NCBI GenBank assembly: GCA_029552245.1
Contig: JAKPDW010000021.1
Location: forward strand, 62,001 to 126,000
Direction: 5' to 3'
DNA: 64,000 bases
Origin: Deltaproteobacteria bacterium
GTDB taxonomy: Bacteria; Desulfobacterota; Desulfomonilia; UBA1062
Each line of letters begins with the position of its first letter. The stretch's first letter is position 1. Below the pieces are notes generated by a model, which did no database searches, had not been told where the DNA came from, and worked only from the letters and a program-made list of their open reading frames with translations. Below, piece after piece: positions 16,874-28,353 of this stretch. Position numbers and translations under genes: made by a program.

Positions 16874-16908
16874 GGAGCCCCGGCCTCGAGGCCGGGGCTC
16901 CTTTTCTT
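16874..16908 (+). terminator. Rho-independent terminator after pilQ
   Basis: A perfect hairpin with 14-base arms (16874-16887 and 16888-16901, starting GGAGCCCCGGCCTC) is followed by TTTTCTT. It lies 28 bases after the pilQ stop and closes the ftsB-pilMNOPQ transcription unit. Confidence 0.9.
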
Positions 16909-16951
16909 CCGCAGCATCCCCTCCGCGAGGAGATCCGGGGAGAATCACCGA

Positions 16952-16981
16952 TTGACAGAGAACGCACCGTGTCACTATATG
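16952..16981 (+). promoter_or_regulatory. Sigma-70 promoter of the TPR-ftsH run
   Basis: A consensus -35 box TTGACA (16952-16957) and TATATG (16976-16981) are separated by 18 bases. The start codon of the TPR protein is at 17009, with GGAGG at 16996-17000. It lies just after the pilQ terminator and probably drives the following seven genes. Confidence 0.7.
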
Positions 16982-17008
16982 TGTGCTAACGATCTGGAGG
17001 ACGCTTTC

Positions 17009-17659
17009 ATGGCAATCGACAAGAAAGACAGGCTAGACGCGCCGGACGAGTTCGTCAAGAGCGCGAGCACCACCCTTTTGTGGATCAAGGAGCATCCCCT
17101 CAACACTGCCGTCATCGCCCTGGTGGTCCTGGGCGTCGTGGCGTCAGGTTTCGGCCTCGTGTACTGGAAGACCTCCAGGGACACGGACGCGATGAACGCG
17201 CTCTTGAAGGCCACGGACGACTACGACCTGACCCTCAAGGTGACCAGGGACTATCCTGGCACGAAGGCGGACAAGCTCGCGCGACTCAGGCTCGCCCGCA
17301 TGTCCTACGAAAAGGGGGACACCGCCAAGGCGCTCCCGATGGTGGAGGAGTTCATCGACGACTGGGGCAGGCAGGACACCTTCCACTGGCAGGCGGTCCT
17401 CCTCGCGGCCGCGTGCCACAGGGACCAGAAGCACCCGGACAAGGCCCTCGCCCTCCTGGATTCGGCCATCGGGTCCGCGGGAGGGGTCTTGAGGGACCAT
17501 GCCCTCTTCATGAAGGGTTCCATCCTCCTCTCCCAGGGAAAGACCGACGAGGCGAGCCAGGCGCTCCAGGGGGTCTCCGAGAACTACAAAGACATGGCGC
17601 GGTCGGCCCTGGCCGCCTCCCGGGCCGCAGCCGCCCCGGCGCAGCCCCCTGCCCAGTGA
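17009..17659 (+). CDS. Tetratricopeptide membrane protein (YfgM-like)
   Basis: This 216-residue protein has a short cytoplasmic N-terminus, one membrane segment (about 32-52) and a periplasmic TPR-like solenoid, ending in an alanine/proline-rich tail. The plan matches the YfgM/TPR_21 family, which assists the Sec translocon and periplasmic chaperones. Assignment rests on architecture and weak similarity such as [19 protein letters not shown]. The ATG at 17009 has a GGAGG site; the TTG at 16952 overlaps the -35 box and was rejected. ftsH starts eight bases downstream. Confidence 0.68.
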   Translation: MAIDKKDRLDAPDEFVKSASTTLLWIKEHPLNTAVIALVVLGVVASGFGLVYWKTSRDTDAMNALLKATDDYDLTLKVTRDYPGTKADKLARLRLARMSYEKGDTAKALPMVEEFIDDWGRQDTFHWQAVLLAAACHRDQKHPDKALALLDSAIGSAGGVLRDHALFMKGSILLSQGKTDEASQALQGVSENYKDMARSALAASRAAAAPAQPPAQ

Positions 17660-17666
17660 GCATTCG

Positions 17667-19475
<1,809 letters not shown>

Positions 19476-20643
19476 GCGGCTGTGCCGTGCCGGGGCGTCG
19501 GACATCCTCGCCCTGGGCGCGGACCCTGCCTCGCTCCCCTTCCTGTTGCCCAAGCTGGGGCACGTAAACGTCCTCGTCGAGGGGGTCAAGCTCTACGCGG
19601 CGAACATCCTCAAGCAGTCCATGCTCTCCATCGGCGGCGACGTCGCGGTTCACCGCGACGTGATCTCGGGCAAGGCCGAGTCCTCGACCTGCCTCGTCAT
19701 GGGCGACCTCAGGCACTACCGGCTCCTCATCGACAAGCTCGGACTCCAGAAGGGGCTCGAGCCCCTGGCCGAGGCCATCAGGCGCCAGGTGTTCCCAGAC
19801 GAAGGCCCCCTCGAGATGTCCCTGTGCGGCCGGCGGGTGGTCTTCACCGAGCTGCCGGTGATCATGGGGATCCTCAACGTCACCCCGGACTCGTTCTCGG
19901 ACGGCGGCGCCTTCCTCGGGACCGAGGCCGCGGTGAGACATGCCTTGGAGATGGTCGAGCACGGCGCCGAGATGATCGATGTCGGGGGCGAGTCGACGAG
20001 ACCAGGGGCCGTGCCCGTTGATGGAGAGGAAGAGATCAGGAGGGTGGTCCCGGTGATCGAGCGCATCGTGAAAGAGGTGGACGTGCCCGTCAGCGTCGAC
20101 ACCTCCAAGCACCGGGTGGCCAGGGCGGCCCTCGAGGCGGGGGCGGTCATGGTCAACGACGTGACGGCCCTGAGGAACGACCCGGCCATGATGGGGCTGG
20201 TGCGCTCCACCGGGTGCGGCGTCGTGCTCATGCACATGCGCGGGACACCTTCGACCATGCAGTCCGACACCTCGTACGGGGACGTCGTGGCCGAGGTGTA
20301 CGCCTTCCTCGACGAGAGGATAGAGGCGTGCCTTGAGGCCGGGATAGACCCGGCCTGCATAGCCGCCGACCCCGGCATCGGGTTCGGCAAGGACCTTGCG
20401 GGCAACCTCGCCCTCGTGCGCCACATCTCGGAGTTCTCGTCGCTCGGCGTACCCGTGCTCCTCGGCCACTCGCGCAAGTCTTTCATAGGGGCCGTGCTCG
20501 ACTCCGCCGTGGACAACCGGCAGGACGGCACCGACGCGGTGACCGCGTGGGCGGCTGCGAACGGCGTGGACATCGTGCGGGTGCACGATTGCAGGCGCGC
20601 GAAAAGGACCAGGGCCATGATCAGGGCCATCGCGGGGGCATGA

Positions 20644-21021
20644 GTGATCGCCGGGGTAGGCATAGACATCGTCGACATCCATCGCGTAGCCTCCATCGTG
20701 GAGCGCTACGGCGAGAGGTTCCTCGAGCGCATACTCACCCCGGCCGAGCTCGGGCGCTGCCGGGCCCTGCTGGACCCGGCCCCGTACCTCGCCGGGAGGT
20801 TCGCGGCCAAGGAGGCCGCGTTCAAGGCCCTGGGCGCCCCCAGAGGCTCGGGCATAGGCTTCCACGACGTGAGCGTGGACTCCTCTGGCGGCAGGCCGGT
20901 GATAACGCTCGGCGGCAGGGCGAGGGAGAGGGCGGCGGAACTGGACGTGCGCGACGTTCACGTGAGCATCTCCCACGACGGCGGCTGCGCGGTCGCCGTC
21001 GTCATCCTGGAGAGGCCATGA
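20644..21021 (+). CDS. acpS: Holo-[acyl-carrier-protein] synthase AcpS
   Basis: This is a 125-residue phosphopantetheinyl transferase of the AcpS type, which transfers 4'-phosphopantetheine from CoA to apo-ACP. The N-terminal GVGIDIVDIHR holds the magnesium-binding Asp, and FAAKEAAFKALG holds the second acidic ligand and the conserved Lys. The length is normal. Translation starts at a GTG directly after the folP stop with no gap, and the stop overlaps the tsaE start as ATGA, so it is coupled on both sides. Confidence 0.93.
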   Translation: MIAGVGIDIVDIHRVASIVERYGERFLERILTPAELGRCRALLDPAPYLAGRFAAKEAAFKALGAPRGSGIGFHDVSVDSSGGRPVITLGGRARERAAELDVRDVHVSISHDGGCAVAVVILERP

Positions 21022-21467
21022 CGACGACGTTTGCGAGCTCCTCGCCGCTCGACACCCTGGAGATCGGCGCCCGCCTGGGCTCGCTGCTCAAGGGCGGCGA
21101 GATCGTCCTCATCACGGGGGAACTCGGAACGGGCAAGACGATGCTCGCCAAGGGTATCGCCAAGGGGCTGGATGCAGACCCCTCGACCCCGGTGTTGAGC
21201 CCCAGTTTCACCCTCGTGAACATCTACCACGCGAGGCTTGACATCGTGCACGTCGACCTCTATAGGCTAGACTCTGAAGAAATCGTCCACCTCGGGTTGG
21301 AAGACTACCTGGATTCCGGGCACGTCCTGGTCGTCGAGTGGGCCGACAGGGCACAGGGTTACTTCAGGGGCGATCTCGTGGAGATAGCCATCTCGCATGC
21401 AGGCGAGGACGCCCGCGAGATCCGCGTCAGCTCTGATGTCCCATGGCTGGGGCCGCTGGCAGGGTGA
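21018..21467 (+). CDS. tsaE: tRNA threonylcarbamoyladenosine biosynthesis ATPase TsaE
   Basis: This is a 149-residue P-loop protein. Walker A is GELGTGKTML; the family blocks SPSFTLVNIY, HVDLYRL and VLVVEWADR follow, with the conserved Asp and Glu in the last two. TsaE binds TsaB-TsaD and drives t6A formation on ANN-decoding tRNAs; MtaB at 4-5 kb modifies the same t6A further. The ATG overlaps the acpS stop (ATGA). A 77-base gap separates it from lysC. Confidence 0.93.
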   Translation: MTTTFASSSPLDTLEIGARLGSLLKGGEIVLITGELGTGKTMLAKGIAKGLDADPSTPVLSPSFTLVNIYHARLDIVHVDLYRLDSEEIVHLGLEDYLDSGHVLVVEWADRAQGYFRGDLVEIAISHAGEDAREIRVSSDVPWLGPLAG

Positions 21468-21544
21468 CTCCCGCAGGATCCCGCCCCGGGGGGAATTCTT
21501 CGTTGGAACACGTTCAAGAACACCACGAGACGGGGTGAAAGGCG

Positions 21545-22777
21545 ATGGGTATCGTTGTCCAGAAGTACGGGGGAACCTCGGTGGGGTCCCTGGAGAAGAT
21601 CAGGTTCGTGGCGAACAAGGTGGCCTCGCGCTACCGTGAGGGTCACGACGTGGCCGTGGTGGTCTCGGCCATGGCGGGCGAGACGGACAGGCTCATCAGG
21701 CTCGCGAAGGACCTCTCGCCTACCCCTGACCCGAGGGAGATGGACGTTCTCGTGTCGACGGGGGAGCAGGTGAGCATCGCGCTCCTCGCCATGGCGCTCA
21801 AGGACCTGGGCATCCCCGCCAGGTCGCTCCTGGGCTTCCAGATCGGCATCAAGACCGACGACGCCTTCATGAAGGCGAGGATCCTCGACATCGACACCCA
21901 GGTCTTGAGGAAAATCTTCGAGGCAAAGGAGGTGGCGGTGGTCGCCGGTTTCCAGGGGATCACCGAGGACATGGAGATCACCACGCTCGGCCGCGGCGGG
22001 TCCGACACCTCGGCGGTGGCCCTTGCCGCCGTCCTGGGCGCGGACGTCTGCGAGATCTACACCGATGTCGACGGCGTGTACACCTGCGACCCGAACATCT
22101 ACGACAAGGCGAGGAGGTTGGACAAGATCTCGTACGACGAGATGCTCGAGATGGCGTCACTGGGGGCAAAGGTTCTCCAGACGCGCTCGGTGGAGTTCGC
22201 GAAGAAGTATAACGTGCCCATCCTCGTGAAGAGCACCTTCAGCGACGAGGGAGGCACTCTGACCACCCAGGAGGATGCCGACATGGAAAAAGAGGTCGTC
22301 TCAGGGATCACCCACGACAGGAACGAGGCGAAGATAACGATCTTGGGCGTACAGGACAAGCCCGGGGTGGCGGCCATGATCTTTACGCCCCTGGCCGAGA
22401 ACAACATCAACGTGGACATGATCATCCAGAACGTCTCCGCAGACGGCAAGCTCGCGGACCTGAGCTTCACCGTGAGCAAGAGCGACTACGAAAGGGCCCT
22501 CGCCATCGTCAAGGGGATAGCGGACAGACTCGGGTGCAGGGACGTCGTGGGCGACACATCCGTCGCGAAGCTCTCCATCGTCGGCGTCGGCATGCGCTCC
22601 CACGCGGGGGTCGCGTCCAAGATGTTCTCCGCGCTCTCCAGCGTTGGCATCAACATCCAGATGATCTCCACCTCGGAGATCAAGATCTCCTGCGTGATCG
22701 ACGAAAAGTTCATAGAGCTCGGGGTAAGGGTGCTCCACGACGCCTTCGAGCTGGACAAATCGAGGGGAGAGGCTTGA
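21545..22777 (+). CDS. lysC: Aspartate kinase
   Basis: This 410-residue aspartokinase catalyses the first step toward Lys, Thr, Met and Ile. The N-terminal VQKYGGTSVGS and the GRGGSDTSAVALA block form the catalytic site. Two ACT domains at the C-terminus (from about residue 265, for example VQDKPGVAAMIF and GVGMRSHAGVASKMF) suggest feedback control by lysine or threonine. A GGTGAAAGG Shine-Dalgarno precedes the ATG. The stop overlaps the TTG start of cimA, linking aspartate-family and isoleucine precursor synthesis in one unit. Confidence 0.95.
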   Translation: MGIVVQKYGGTSVGSLEKIRFVANKVASRYREGHDVAVVVSAMAGETDRLIRLAKDLSPTPDPREMDVLVSTGEQVSIALLAMALKDLGIPARSLLGFQIGIKTDDAFMKARILDIDTQVLRKIFEAKEVAVVAGFQGITEDMEITTLGRGGSDTSAVALAAVLGADVCEIYTDVDGVYTCDPNIYDKARRLDKISYDEMLEMASLGAKVLQTRSVEFAKKYNVPILVKSTFSDEGGTLTTQEDADMEKEVVSGITHDRNEAKITILGVQDKPGVAAMIFTPLAENNINVDMIIQNVSADGKLADLSFTVSKSDYERALAIVKGIADRLGCRDVVGDTSVAKLSIVGVGMRSHAGVASKMFSALSSVGINIQMISTSEIKISCVIDEKFIELGVRVLHDAFELDKSRGEA

Positions 22778-24375
22778 GAAGGGTCGAGATCTACGACACC
22801 ACCCTGCGAGACGGCGCACAGGCCGAGGACATCAGCCTGTCCCTGGACGACAAGGTATCGATCGTCTCCAAGCTCGATCAGCTCGGCGTCCACTTCATCG
22901 AGGCGGGGTGGCCCGGCGCGAACCCGAAAGACGACAAGCTGTTCGCAAGGCTCAGGCAGATGCACCCCAAGAACGCCACGATCCTGGCGTTCTGCAGCAC
23001 CTGCAGGCCGGGCCAGACACCCGAGAACGACCGCCTCATCAAGGCGGTCTTGAACGCGAGGCCCCAAGGGGTGACCATCTTCGGCAAGACGTGGGACATC
23101 CACGTGAGCGGACAGGGCGGGCTGGGTTGCACCCTCGAGGAAAACGTGAGGATGATCAGGGACACGGTCGCCTTCCTCAAGACCCATTACCCCATGGTGA
23201 TCTTCGACGCGGAACACTTCTTCGACGGCTTCAGGGCCAACAGCGAATATGCCCTCGCGGCGGTGAAGGCCGCATCTCTGGGCGGTGCGGACCGGGTCGT
23301 CCTGTGCGACACCAACGGCGGATCTCTGCCTGACTACATCGCGGCTACCGTGGGCAGGGTCAAGGCGACCATCACGTCGCCCATAGGGATCCACTGCCAC
23401 AACGACTCGGAGCTCGCCGTGGCCAATTCCTTGAGCGCCGTTCAGGCAGGCGCAGTCCAGGTCCACGGCACGATCAACGGCGTGGGCGAGAGGTGCGGGA
23501 ACGCGAACCTGTGCTCCATCATCCCCACCCTCTCCCTCAAGCTCGGCTGCGAGACGATCCCCAGGGAGAACCTCGGCATGCTGAGCGAGATCTCGAGGTT
23601 CTTCGACGACATCGCCAACCTCTCCCACGACAAGCACCAGCCCTACGTCGGAGAGGCCGCCTTCGCCCACAAGGGCGGGGTCCACGTGAGCGCGGTCATG
23701 GGCGACCCGTCCACCTACGAGCACATCGACCCCTCACTCGTGGGCAACCAGCGCAAGGTCCTCGTGTCCGAGCACTCGGGCAAGAGCAACATCATCTACA
23801 AGGCCCGGGAGTTCAACATAGACCTCTCGAGGGACGACGCCACCGCCGCAGAGATCGTCAAGAGCATCAAGGACCTGGAAGACTGCGGGTTCCAGTTCGA
23901 GGGCGCGGACGCATCCCTGGAACTCCTCATGAAGAAGGCCATGGGCGAGCACATGCGGTTCTTCAAGCTGAAGGGCTTCAGGGTCAACACGGAACGCCGC
24001 AGCGACGACACCGACCCGGTCTCCGAGGCGACGATCATGATCGAGGTTGACGGCAACGTCGAGCACACCGCGGCCTTGGGAAACGGCCCGGTCAACGCGC
24101 TGGACAGGGCGCTCAGGAAGGCGCTCTCGAAGTTCTACCCGTCCATAGAAGAGGTCCAGCTCCTGGACTACAAGGTCCGCGTCATCTCGTCGCGAAAAGG
24201 CACCGAGTCTGTGGTCAGGGTCCTCATAGAGTCGGGCGACAGGAAGGATCACTGGTCCACGGTGGGCGTGTCCAGCAACATCCTCGAGGCCTCCTGGATG
24301 GCCCTGGTGGACAGCATGGATTACAAGCTCTACAAGGACTCCATGAAGGCACGGGCGCGCCACAAGAACCGCTGA
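22774..24375 (+). CDS. cimA: (R)-citramalate synthase CimA
   Basis: This is a 533-residue LeuA-family enzyme that condenses pyruvate and acetyl-CoA to citramalate, the threonine-independent entry to isoleucine. YDTTLRDGAQ carries the catalytic Arg-Asp, IHCHND the metal-binding histidines and GVGERCGNANL the conserved C-terminal loop of the barrel. A LeuA regulatory domain makes up about the last 130 residues. The length and the AQAEDISLSLDDK block fit CimA rather than isopropylmalate synthase. Translation begins at a TTG overlapping the lysC stop (TTGA) behind GAGGGGAGAGG. The frame upstream of this TTG runs through lysC and was not used. Confidence 0.93.
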   Translation: MRRVEIYDTTLRDGAQAEDISLSLDDKVSIVSKLDQLGVHFIEAGWPGANPKDDKLFARLRQMHPKNATILAFCSTCRPGQTPENDRLIKAVLNARPQGVTIFGKTWDIHVSGQGGLGCTLEENVRMIRDTVAFLKTHYPMVIFDAEHFFDGFRANSEYALAAVKAASLGGADRVVLCDTNGGSLPDYIAATVGRVKATITSPIGIHCHNDSELAVANSLSAVQAGAVQVHGTINGVGERCGNANLCSIIPTLSLKLGCETIPRENLGMLSEISRFFDDIANLSHDKHQPYVGEAAFAHKGGVHVSAVMGDPSTYEHIDPSLVGNQRKVLVSEHSGKSNIIYKAREFNIDLSRDDATAAEIVKSIKDLEDCGFQFEGADASLELLMKKAMGEHMRFFKLKGFRVNTERRSDDTDPVSEATIMIEVDGNVEHTAALGNGPVNALDRALRKALSKFYPSIEEVQLLDYKVRVISSRKGTESVVRVLIESGDRKDHWSTVGVSSNILEASWMALVDSMDYKLYKDSMKARARHKNR

Positions 24376-24778
24376 GATCTGCGCCCGCACGCCGCATACC
24401 CCGCTGCTTCCCTCCATCGACCCCTCGCCTCCCGGCAAGGAGCAAAGCATGGAGTTACGCCCGAGGGGACCACGCGCAGAGCAGGCTTGTGGGCCGCAAG
24501 CCATGTGAGGGGACTCACCCTGCTGGGTGCCCCACCGCGCATGACCCTGCCCTTCGTCTCCAGCCGGGGCGTCCTGCCGACGCTTGATGCCTCTCATCGG
24601 CCGTCCCCTGCCGCGCGCCTTCCTGGGGCCTCTGGGGCCCGGGCCGGGGACGACGACCCTCTCCAGGCAAGGGGAAGGAAGCCCCGGGATGGACACGCCC
24701 GCCCGGCTCACGTGTCAAGGCCCCCACGACTCCGGCCGATAAGGTATGTAGGGAGGGAAACCAAGGAAGGTGCCAGTC
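24376..24778. other. 403-bp GC-rich gap without a gene
   Basis: No coding region is credible here. The stretch holds several short hairpins, for example GGCTTG with CAAGCC (24484-24502) and CACCC with GGGTG (24516-24529). No T-run terminator was found after cimA. Confidence 0.4.
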
Positions 24779-25075
24779 ATGAAGAGAACCGAGCAAACAT
24801 ACCAGGAAAACAGGAAGTTCGAGTTCCAGGGGATGAAGAAGTGGCTGAGTCGGGGAGAGTACATCATCTCGACCATCAGCGAAGACGGCACCATATGGAC
24901 CTACTCGAGCAAGGTCCTTCCCATATTCGACTTCGGGAGCACCAAGATCTTCCAGGCGCAAGAGTCGGGGGTGGCCGAGGTGAGCGGCGTGGAGAGGGGA
25001 GAGGAGTTCTACTTCTCCATCCAGGGTGTCCGGGTCACCAAGGTCTACGACTACTGTTACGCCGAGGAGCTCTAG
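24779..25075 (+). CDS. Small protein of unknown function
   Basis: This is a 98-residue protein I do not recognise. It is rich in charged and aromatic residues, lacks a signal peptide or membrane segment, and alternates short polar and hydrophobic stretches suggesting a small beta-rich fold (for example EYIISTISEDGTIWTYSS). The ATG at 24779 has GGAAGG eight bases upstream; a GTG three codons earlier is possible. It stands alone between two long non-coding gaps. Codon use resembles neighbouring genes, supporting that it is real. Confidence 0.65.
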   Translation: MKRTEQTYQENRKFEFQGMKKWLSRGEYIISTISEDGTIWTYSSKVLPIFDFGSTKIFQAQESGVAEVSGVERGEEFYFSIQGVRVTKVYDYCYAEEL

Positions 25076-25493
25076 GCACAGGGAAGAGCGACCGCCCGAA
25101 GACGTCCACCTTCTCCCACGCCGACCCCAGCAGGGATCTGCAAGGCCCTTTGCGGCACACGATGTCCTGATGCACCCCTCTCGCCACGTGCGGCTTCCGC
25201 CCGCCCGGAAGGCAGGACAGGACCGCGAAGGCATCGTCCCCCAAACAGGGCTGCAAGGACGAAGGTCTCAGGCATCGAACGAGCTTTGCGCCCAAGGAGG
25301 CGCACCAGTTGGGGCATCGGGGCGTCAACGGGCACGGCAGCCCGGGTGTCGTGCGAGGGGACCTGCCCCGCTCTTTACCGGGAAGACCTGCATGAGCGAG
25401 ACGCCCACGCGCACGCCGCACCCGTGGCGGGATCTTCGTGAGCAGGGCCCCAGGCATCTCATCGCGCTCACCCGGGGCATATCCCCGTAGATC
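25076..25493. other. 418-bp GC-rich gap without a gene
   Basis: No gene is supported. The heptamer GGCATCG recurs at 25230, 25271 and 25313 (41 and 42 bp apart), a possible weak phased repeat that could be chance. Confidence 0.35.
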
Positions 25494-25718
25494 CTACGGC
25501 CTGAAGAAAAACCCGCCCAGGAGCGATCCCAGCGTGAGACACAGAACGGCCATCATGGCGCGCGACCTTTTCCCGTCCCTCTTCAGCATGGACCACTCGA
25601 CCAGGCAGAAACCCACGACCACGGCGGTCATGAGGGAGAGGGAGAGAGGCTCGATACGAGAGGCGTAAACCCTCCACAGGTAGTACGCGACAGGTAGGTA
25701 CACAAGCGCCCAGATCAT
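25494..25718 (-). CDS. Small three-helix membrane protein
   Basis: This is a 74-residue protein with three hydrophobic segments (about 3-17, 27-42 and 53-71) separated by short basic loops (ASRIEP, LKRDGKRSR), which is a plausible topology for a small inner-membrane protein. I do not recognise the family. The ATG at 25716-25718 lacks a clear Shine-Dalgarno. An overlapping frame of 87 codons on the same strand was judged less likely because it is arginine-rich and non-hydrophobic. Confidence 0.5.
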   Translation of the reverse strand: MIWALVYLPVAYYLWRVYASRIEPLSLSLMTAVVVGFCLVEWSMLKRDGKRSRAMMAVLCLTLGSLLGGFFFRP

Positions 25719-25960
25719 GACGATTCGACACTACACCACAAGGGCCTCACCGGGCAATCCCCTGCATGACGCCAGGGTACGTCTCGATCCCCCGCAGGCA
25801 CGTTGTTCACTCACCTGCTGAGCATGCGGACGGAAGCCTTCCCTTCCCCCCGTCGAGACCAAGCCTTGCCGCGGGCCACCCACTCTGTCCCCAAGCACCT
25901 ATCCTGCTCATCTTCTTCTTGATCTTTTCACCCATCCATGACATAGGGGGTTGTCGAACT

Positions 25961-26033
25961 GAGCCAGTAGCTCAGTCGGTAGAGCATCGGACTTTTAATC
26001 CGGTGGTCGAGGGTTCGAGTCCCTCCTGGCTCA
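25961..26033 (+). tRNA. tRNA-Lys(TTT)
   Basis: This is a complete cloverleaf. Acceptor arms GAGCCAG and CTGGCTC enclose the structure, the discriminator is A, the anticodon loop is CTTTTAA with anticodon TTT, and the T-loop is GGTTCGAGTCC. The CCA end is not encoded. tRNA-Glu begins nine bases later. Confidence 0.97.
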
Positions 26034-26042
26034 CTGGTAATC

Positions 26043-26117
26043 GTCCCCATCGTCTAGCCAGGCCCAGGACACCGGCCTTTCACGCCGGCGACAGGGGTTC
26101 AAATCCCCTTGGGGACG
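26043..26117 (+). tRNA. tRNA-Glu(TTC)
   Basis: This is a complete cloverleaf with acceptor arms GTCCCCA and TGGGGAC, discriminator G, anticodon loop CTTTCAC with anticodon TTC, and T-arm GGGGTTCAAATCCCC. The CCA end is encoded at 26118-26120, unlike in the adjacent tRNA-Lys. Confidence 0.97.
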
Positions 26118-26251
26118 CCACTGTATACCCCACAGGGGGGACATCGGTCGATGACCCCCTGTATCTTTCCAACAGGCCAACAGGACACCACCGAGGATTC
26201 CCGGGCAAGGCACACGCTCATGCATACTGCGTCTCGTCCGCCGGCTGCACG

Positions 26252-26354
26252 GTGGCCACAGGCCAGGCTTTCAAGGGGAGGCTTCGGGGTGTATGGATGG
26301 AGAGGAGCCCCGCCCCAAGGCACAGTGGAGACATGCCAGGCTTTCATGGGGAGG
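26252..26354. repeat. Two-copy spaced repeat array, 73-bp period
   Basis: Copies at 26252-26281 and 26325-26354 match at 26 of 30 positions without gaps and share GCCAGGCTTTCA followed by GGGGAGG. The 43-bp spacer is unrelated to the flanks. A weak third copy may lie near 26191-26210. The array fills the gap between tRNA-Glu and the convergent HD-GYP gene. Confidence 0.7.
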
Positions 26355-26402
26355 GCTGCCTGTCTCCGGGGCGCAAGGCGCCGATCGCCCGGGTGCGGCG
26401 GA

Positions 26403-27362
26403 TCAGCTCCCACCCTGGATCTTTTCCTTCATGGCCTGAGCGAAACACCCGACGATCTCGGGGTCGAGGATAGTGCCCTTCATGGAGTCGAGCATCTCGA
26501 GCGCCCGCTCGGGGGAATACGCCCCCCTGTAGGGCCGCTCGGTGGTGAGCGCGTCGTAGACGTCGGCCACGCTCACGATCCGCGCCTCGAGAGGTATATC
26601 CTTGCCCGAGAGCCCCAAGGGGTACCCCTTCCCGTCGTAGCGCTCGTGGTGCGACAGGATGATGTTCACGATGGGCCTCGAGAGGTGGCCTGTCCGGGCC
26701 ACGTCCGCGCCCCAGAGGGGATGGTTGTGGATGACGTGGACTTCCGCCTCGTCGAGTGGGCCCTCGTAGTTGAGTATGTTCTCGGACACGCCTATCTTGC
26801 CGCAGTCGTGCAACCAGCTCCCGTAGCGGATCGCGTCCTGCTCGTCCTCGGCCAGGCCCAATGCCCGCGCGATCAAGACCGCATACTCGGCGACCCGCTC
26901 CGAGTGCCCCCTGGTGTAGGGGTCCTTCAGCTCCAATGCGTGGACGAGCGAGCGCATGGTGGACTGGTCCCCCCTCATGATGGACTTCACGAGCCGGTAC
27001 CGCTCGAGGGCGTCCTCCACCAGGGAAGCGAGCTGCTCGTTCTCGAAGGGCTTCACGACGAACCGGTAGACCTCCGCGCGGTTGATGGCCTCCAGGGCCG
27101 TCTCCAGATCGGCGAACCCTGTCATGACGATCTTCACCGTGTCCGGCGAGATGACCTTGACGCGCGAGAGGAGCTCGATCCCGGTCATGCCCGGCATGTG
27201 GTTGTCAGCCACGATCACCGCGACCTCGTTGGACCTCACGATGTCGAGCGCCTCCATCGGCCCGGCCGCAGTGAGTATGTCCTTGCCGCGCTCGGAGAAG
27301 ACCTGCCGGACGATGTCCAGGATTACCGATTCGTCGTCAACGAAGAGGATCTCTTCAGCCAT
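26403..27362 (-). CDS. HD-GYP response regulator (c-di-GMP phosphodiesterase)
   Basis: This 319-residue protein has an N-terminal receiver domain (about 1-120: acidic pocket VDDE, phospho-acceptor Asp in VADNHMPGM, then MTGF and VKPF) and a C-terminal HD-GYP domain (about 135-310). Metal ligands and the signature are intact: HSERVAEYA, WLHDCGKIG, HHERYDGKGYP and SVADVYDALT. Such proteins hydrolyse c-di-GMP when phosphorylated. No partner kinase lies beside it. A good Shine-Dalgarno (AGGTAGGG) precedes the ATG. It probably acts with the PilZ protein and the pilus genes in surface behaviour. Confidence 0.93.
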   Translation of the reverse strand: MAEEILFVDDESVILDIVRQVFSERGKDILTAAGPMEALDIVRSNEVAVIVADNHMPGMTGIELLSRVKVISPDTVKIVMTGFADLETALEAINRAEVYRFVVKPFENEQLASLVEDALERYRLVKSIMRGDQSTMRSLVHALELKDPYTRGHSERVAEYAVLIARALGLAEDEQDAIRYGSWLHDCGKIGVSENILNYEGPLDEAEVHVIHNHPLWGADVARTGHLSRPIVNIILSHHERYDGKGYPLGLSGKDIPLEARIVSVADVYDALTTERPYRGAYSPERALEMLDSMKGTILDPEIVGCFAQAMKEKIQGGS

Positions 27363-27867
27363 TTCCCTACCTCATCGTCCTGATGGGTATCCAAGTTTAC
27401 GCCCAGTCCCACTCCTTGGCAAGGCCGGCGCCTTTTCGTGGGTGGAGAGCGCCTCTGGGCTGTCCTTCCGGGACAGCCGCCACGGGCCGGGCCTCCATCC
27501 TTGCATCACCTGTCCCGCCCGTCACGCCGCCGATCCCGCCCGTTATGGAAAGGGCCCTTGCTCACACCGGCTGCCGTTCTCCCCACGCGAGACGGCATGT
27601 CGGGCCTGCCGCCTGCGCGCGTATCGAGAAACCAGGGGGCGTCTCCCCCTGCTTTCGGCAGCCTCTCGAGCTTCGAGCACAGGGGCCGCTCCCCCATCCG
27701 GCGCGCCGATGCATGCCACCCGAGTCACAACCTGTCGAACAACCCGGCGAGGACCACCGCGCCGCCCTGCCAGGGACATCCACCTGCGTACCCCTCCTCG
27801 CGGCAGGCACCCGGCGCACCATCGAGACGGGATGACATCCGTTGCCACTTTGTGGTAGACAAGGCCC
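27363..27867. other. 505-bp divergent gap without a gene
   Basis: No coding region is credible. It contains hairpins such as CTGTCC/GGACAG (27459-27476) and CAGGGGG/CCCCCTG (27633-27651), and a tandem TCCCGCCCGT 22 bases apart (about 27513 and 27535). No clear 60-75 bp array was found. Confidence 0.4.
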
Positions 27868-28257
27868 ATGACCTCCGTAGGGGACATCGTGGTCGTCCAC
27901 GTGAGCGACAAGCCCTCCGTCTACGCCAGGATCGAGGCGGTCGAGCCTGACGTGAAGGCAGGCTGGTTCAGGGTGAAGCTCCTCTTGTTGACCTTCCCCC
28001 CCCGCGAGGTCATTTGGATACTCAGGAGGGAGTACATCGAGGGGGCGCGGTTCACCATGCAGGATGTGCCCATGCACCTCTCCCGCCTCCAGGCGCCTTC
28101 CGGCAGACAGCCCCTTGACGAGGCGGGCACCCGCTCGAGGCCGAAGGTGATACCCCTCAGGAAGGCCGCACGATCCCGGGAGGGAGACGACGAGCCCACC
28201 GAAGGGTCTGACCACACGATCCTCAATGCACCCCCCACGGAACCGGGGCGGTCGTAA
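27868..28257 (+). CDS. Conserved small protein of unknown function
   Basis: This 129-residue protein has a conserved-looking N-terminal 75 residues (VGDIVVVHVSDKP, IEAVEPDVKAGWFRVKLLLLTFP, WILRREYIEGARFTM) that predict a small beta-barrel, followed by a polar, probably disordered C-terminus. I have a memory of similar short proteins near deltaproteobacterial pilus or housekeeping genes but cannot name a family. It starts at ATG 27868 and lies 96 bases upstream of pilB, which has its own promoter. Confidence 0.65.
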   Translation: MTSVGDIVVVHVSDKPSVYARIEAVEPDVKAGWFRVKLLLLTFPPREVIWILRREYIEGARFTMQDVPMHLSRLQAPSGRQPLDEAGTRSRPKVIPLRKAARSREGDDEPTEGSDHTILNAPPTEPGRS

Positions 28258-28285
28258 CATCTCATAAGAACGCACGATTACACCA

Positions 28286-28313
28286 TTGATAACGGTGGAT
28301 GGTCCGTTAAAGT
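28286..28313 (+). promoter_or_regulatory. Promoter of pilB-pilT-pilC
   Basis: TTGATA (28286-28291) and TAAAGT (28308-28313) are separated by 16 bases. The transcript would start about 33 bases before the pilB ATG. The match is moderate. Confidence 0.45.
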
Positions 28314-28353
28314 CGGCATATCCACATGCCGATAGGCTAACAGAAGGTGAAAC

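Noticed and set aside
16952-17008. TTG start for the TPR membrane protein
   Set aside because: The TTG is the -35 box of the promoter; the ATG at 17009 has a proper GGAGG.
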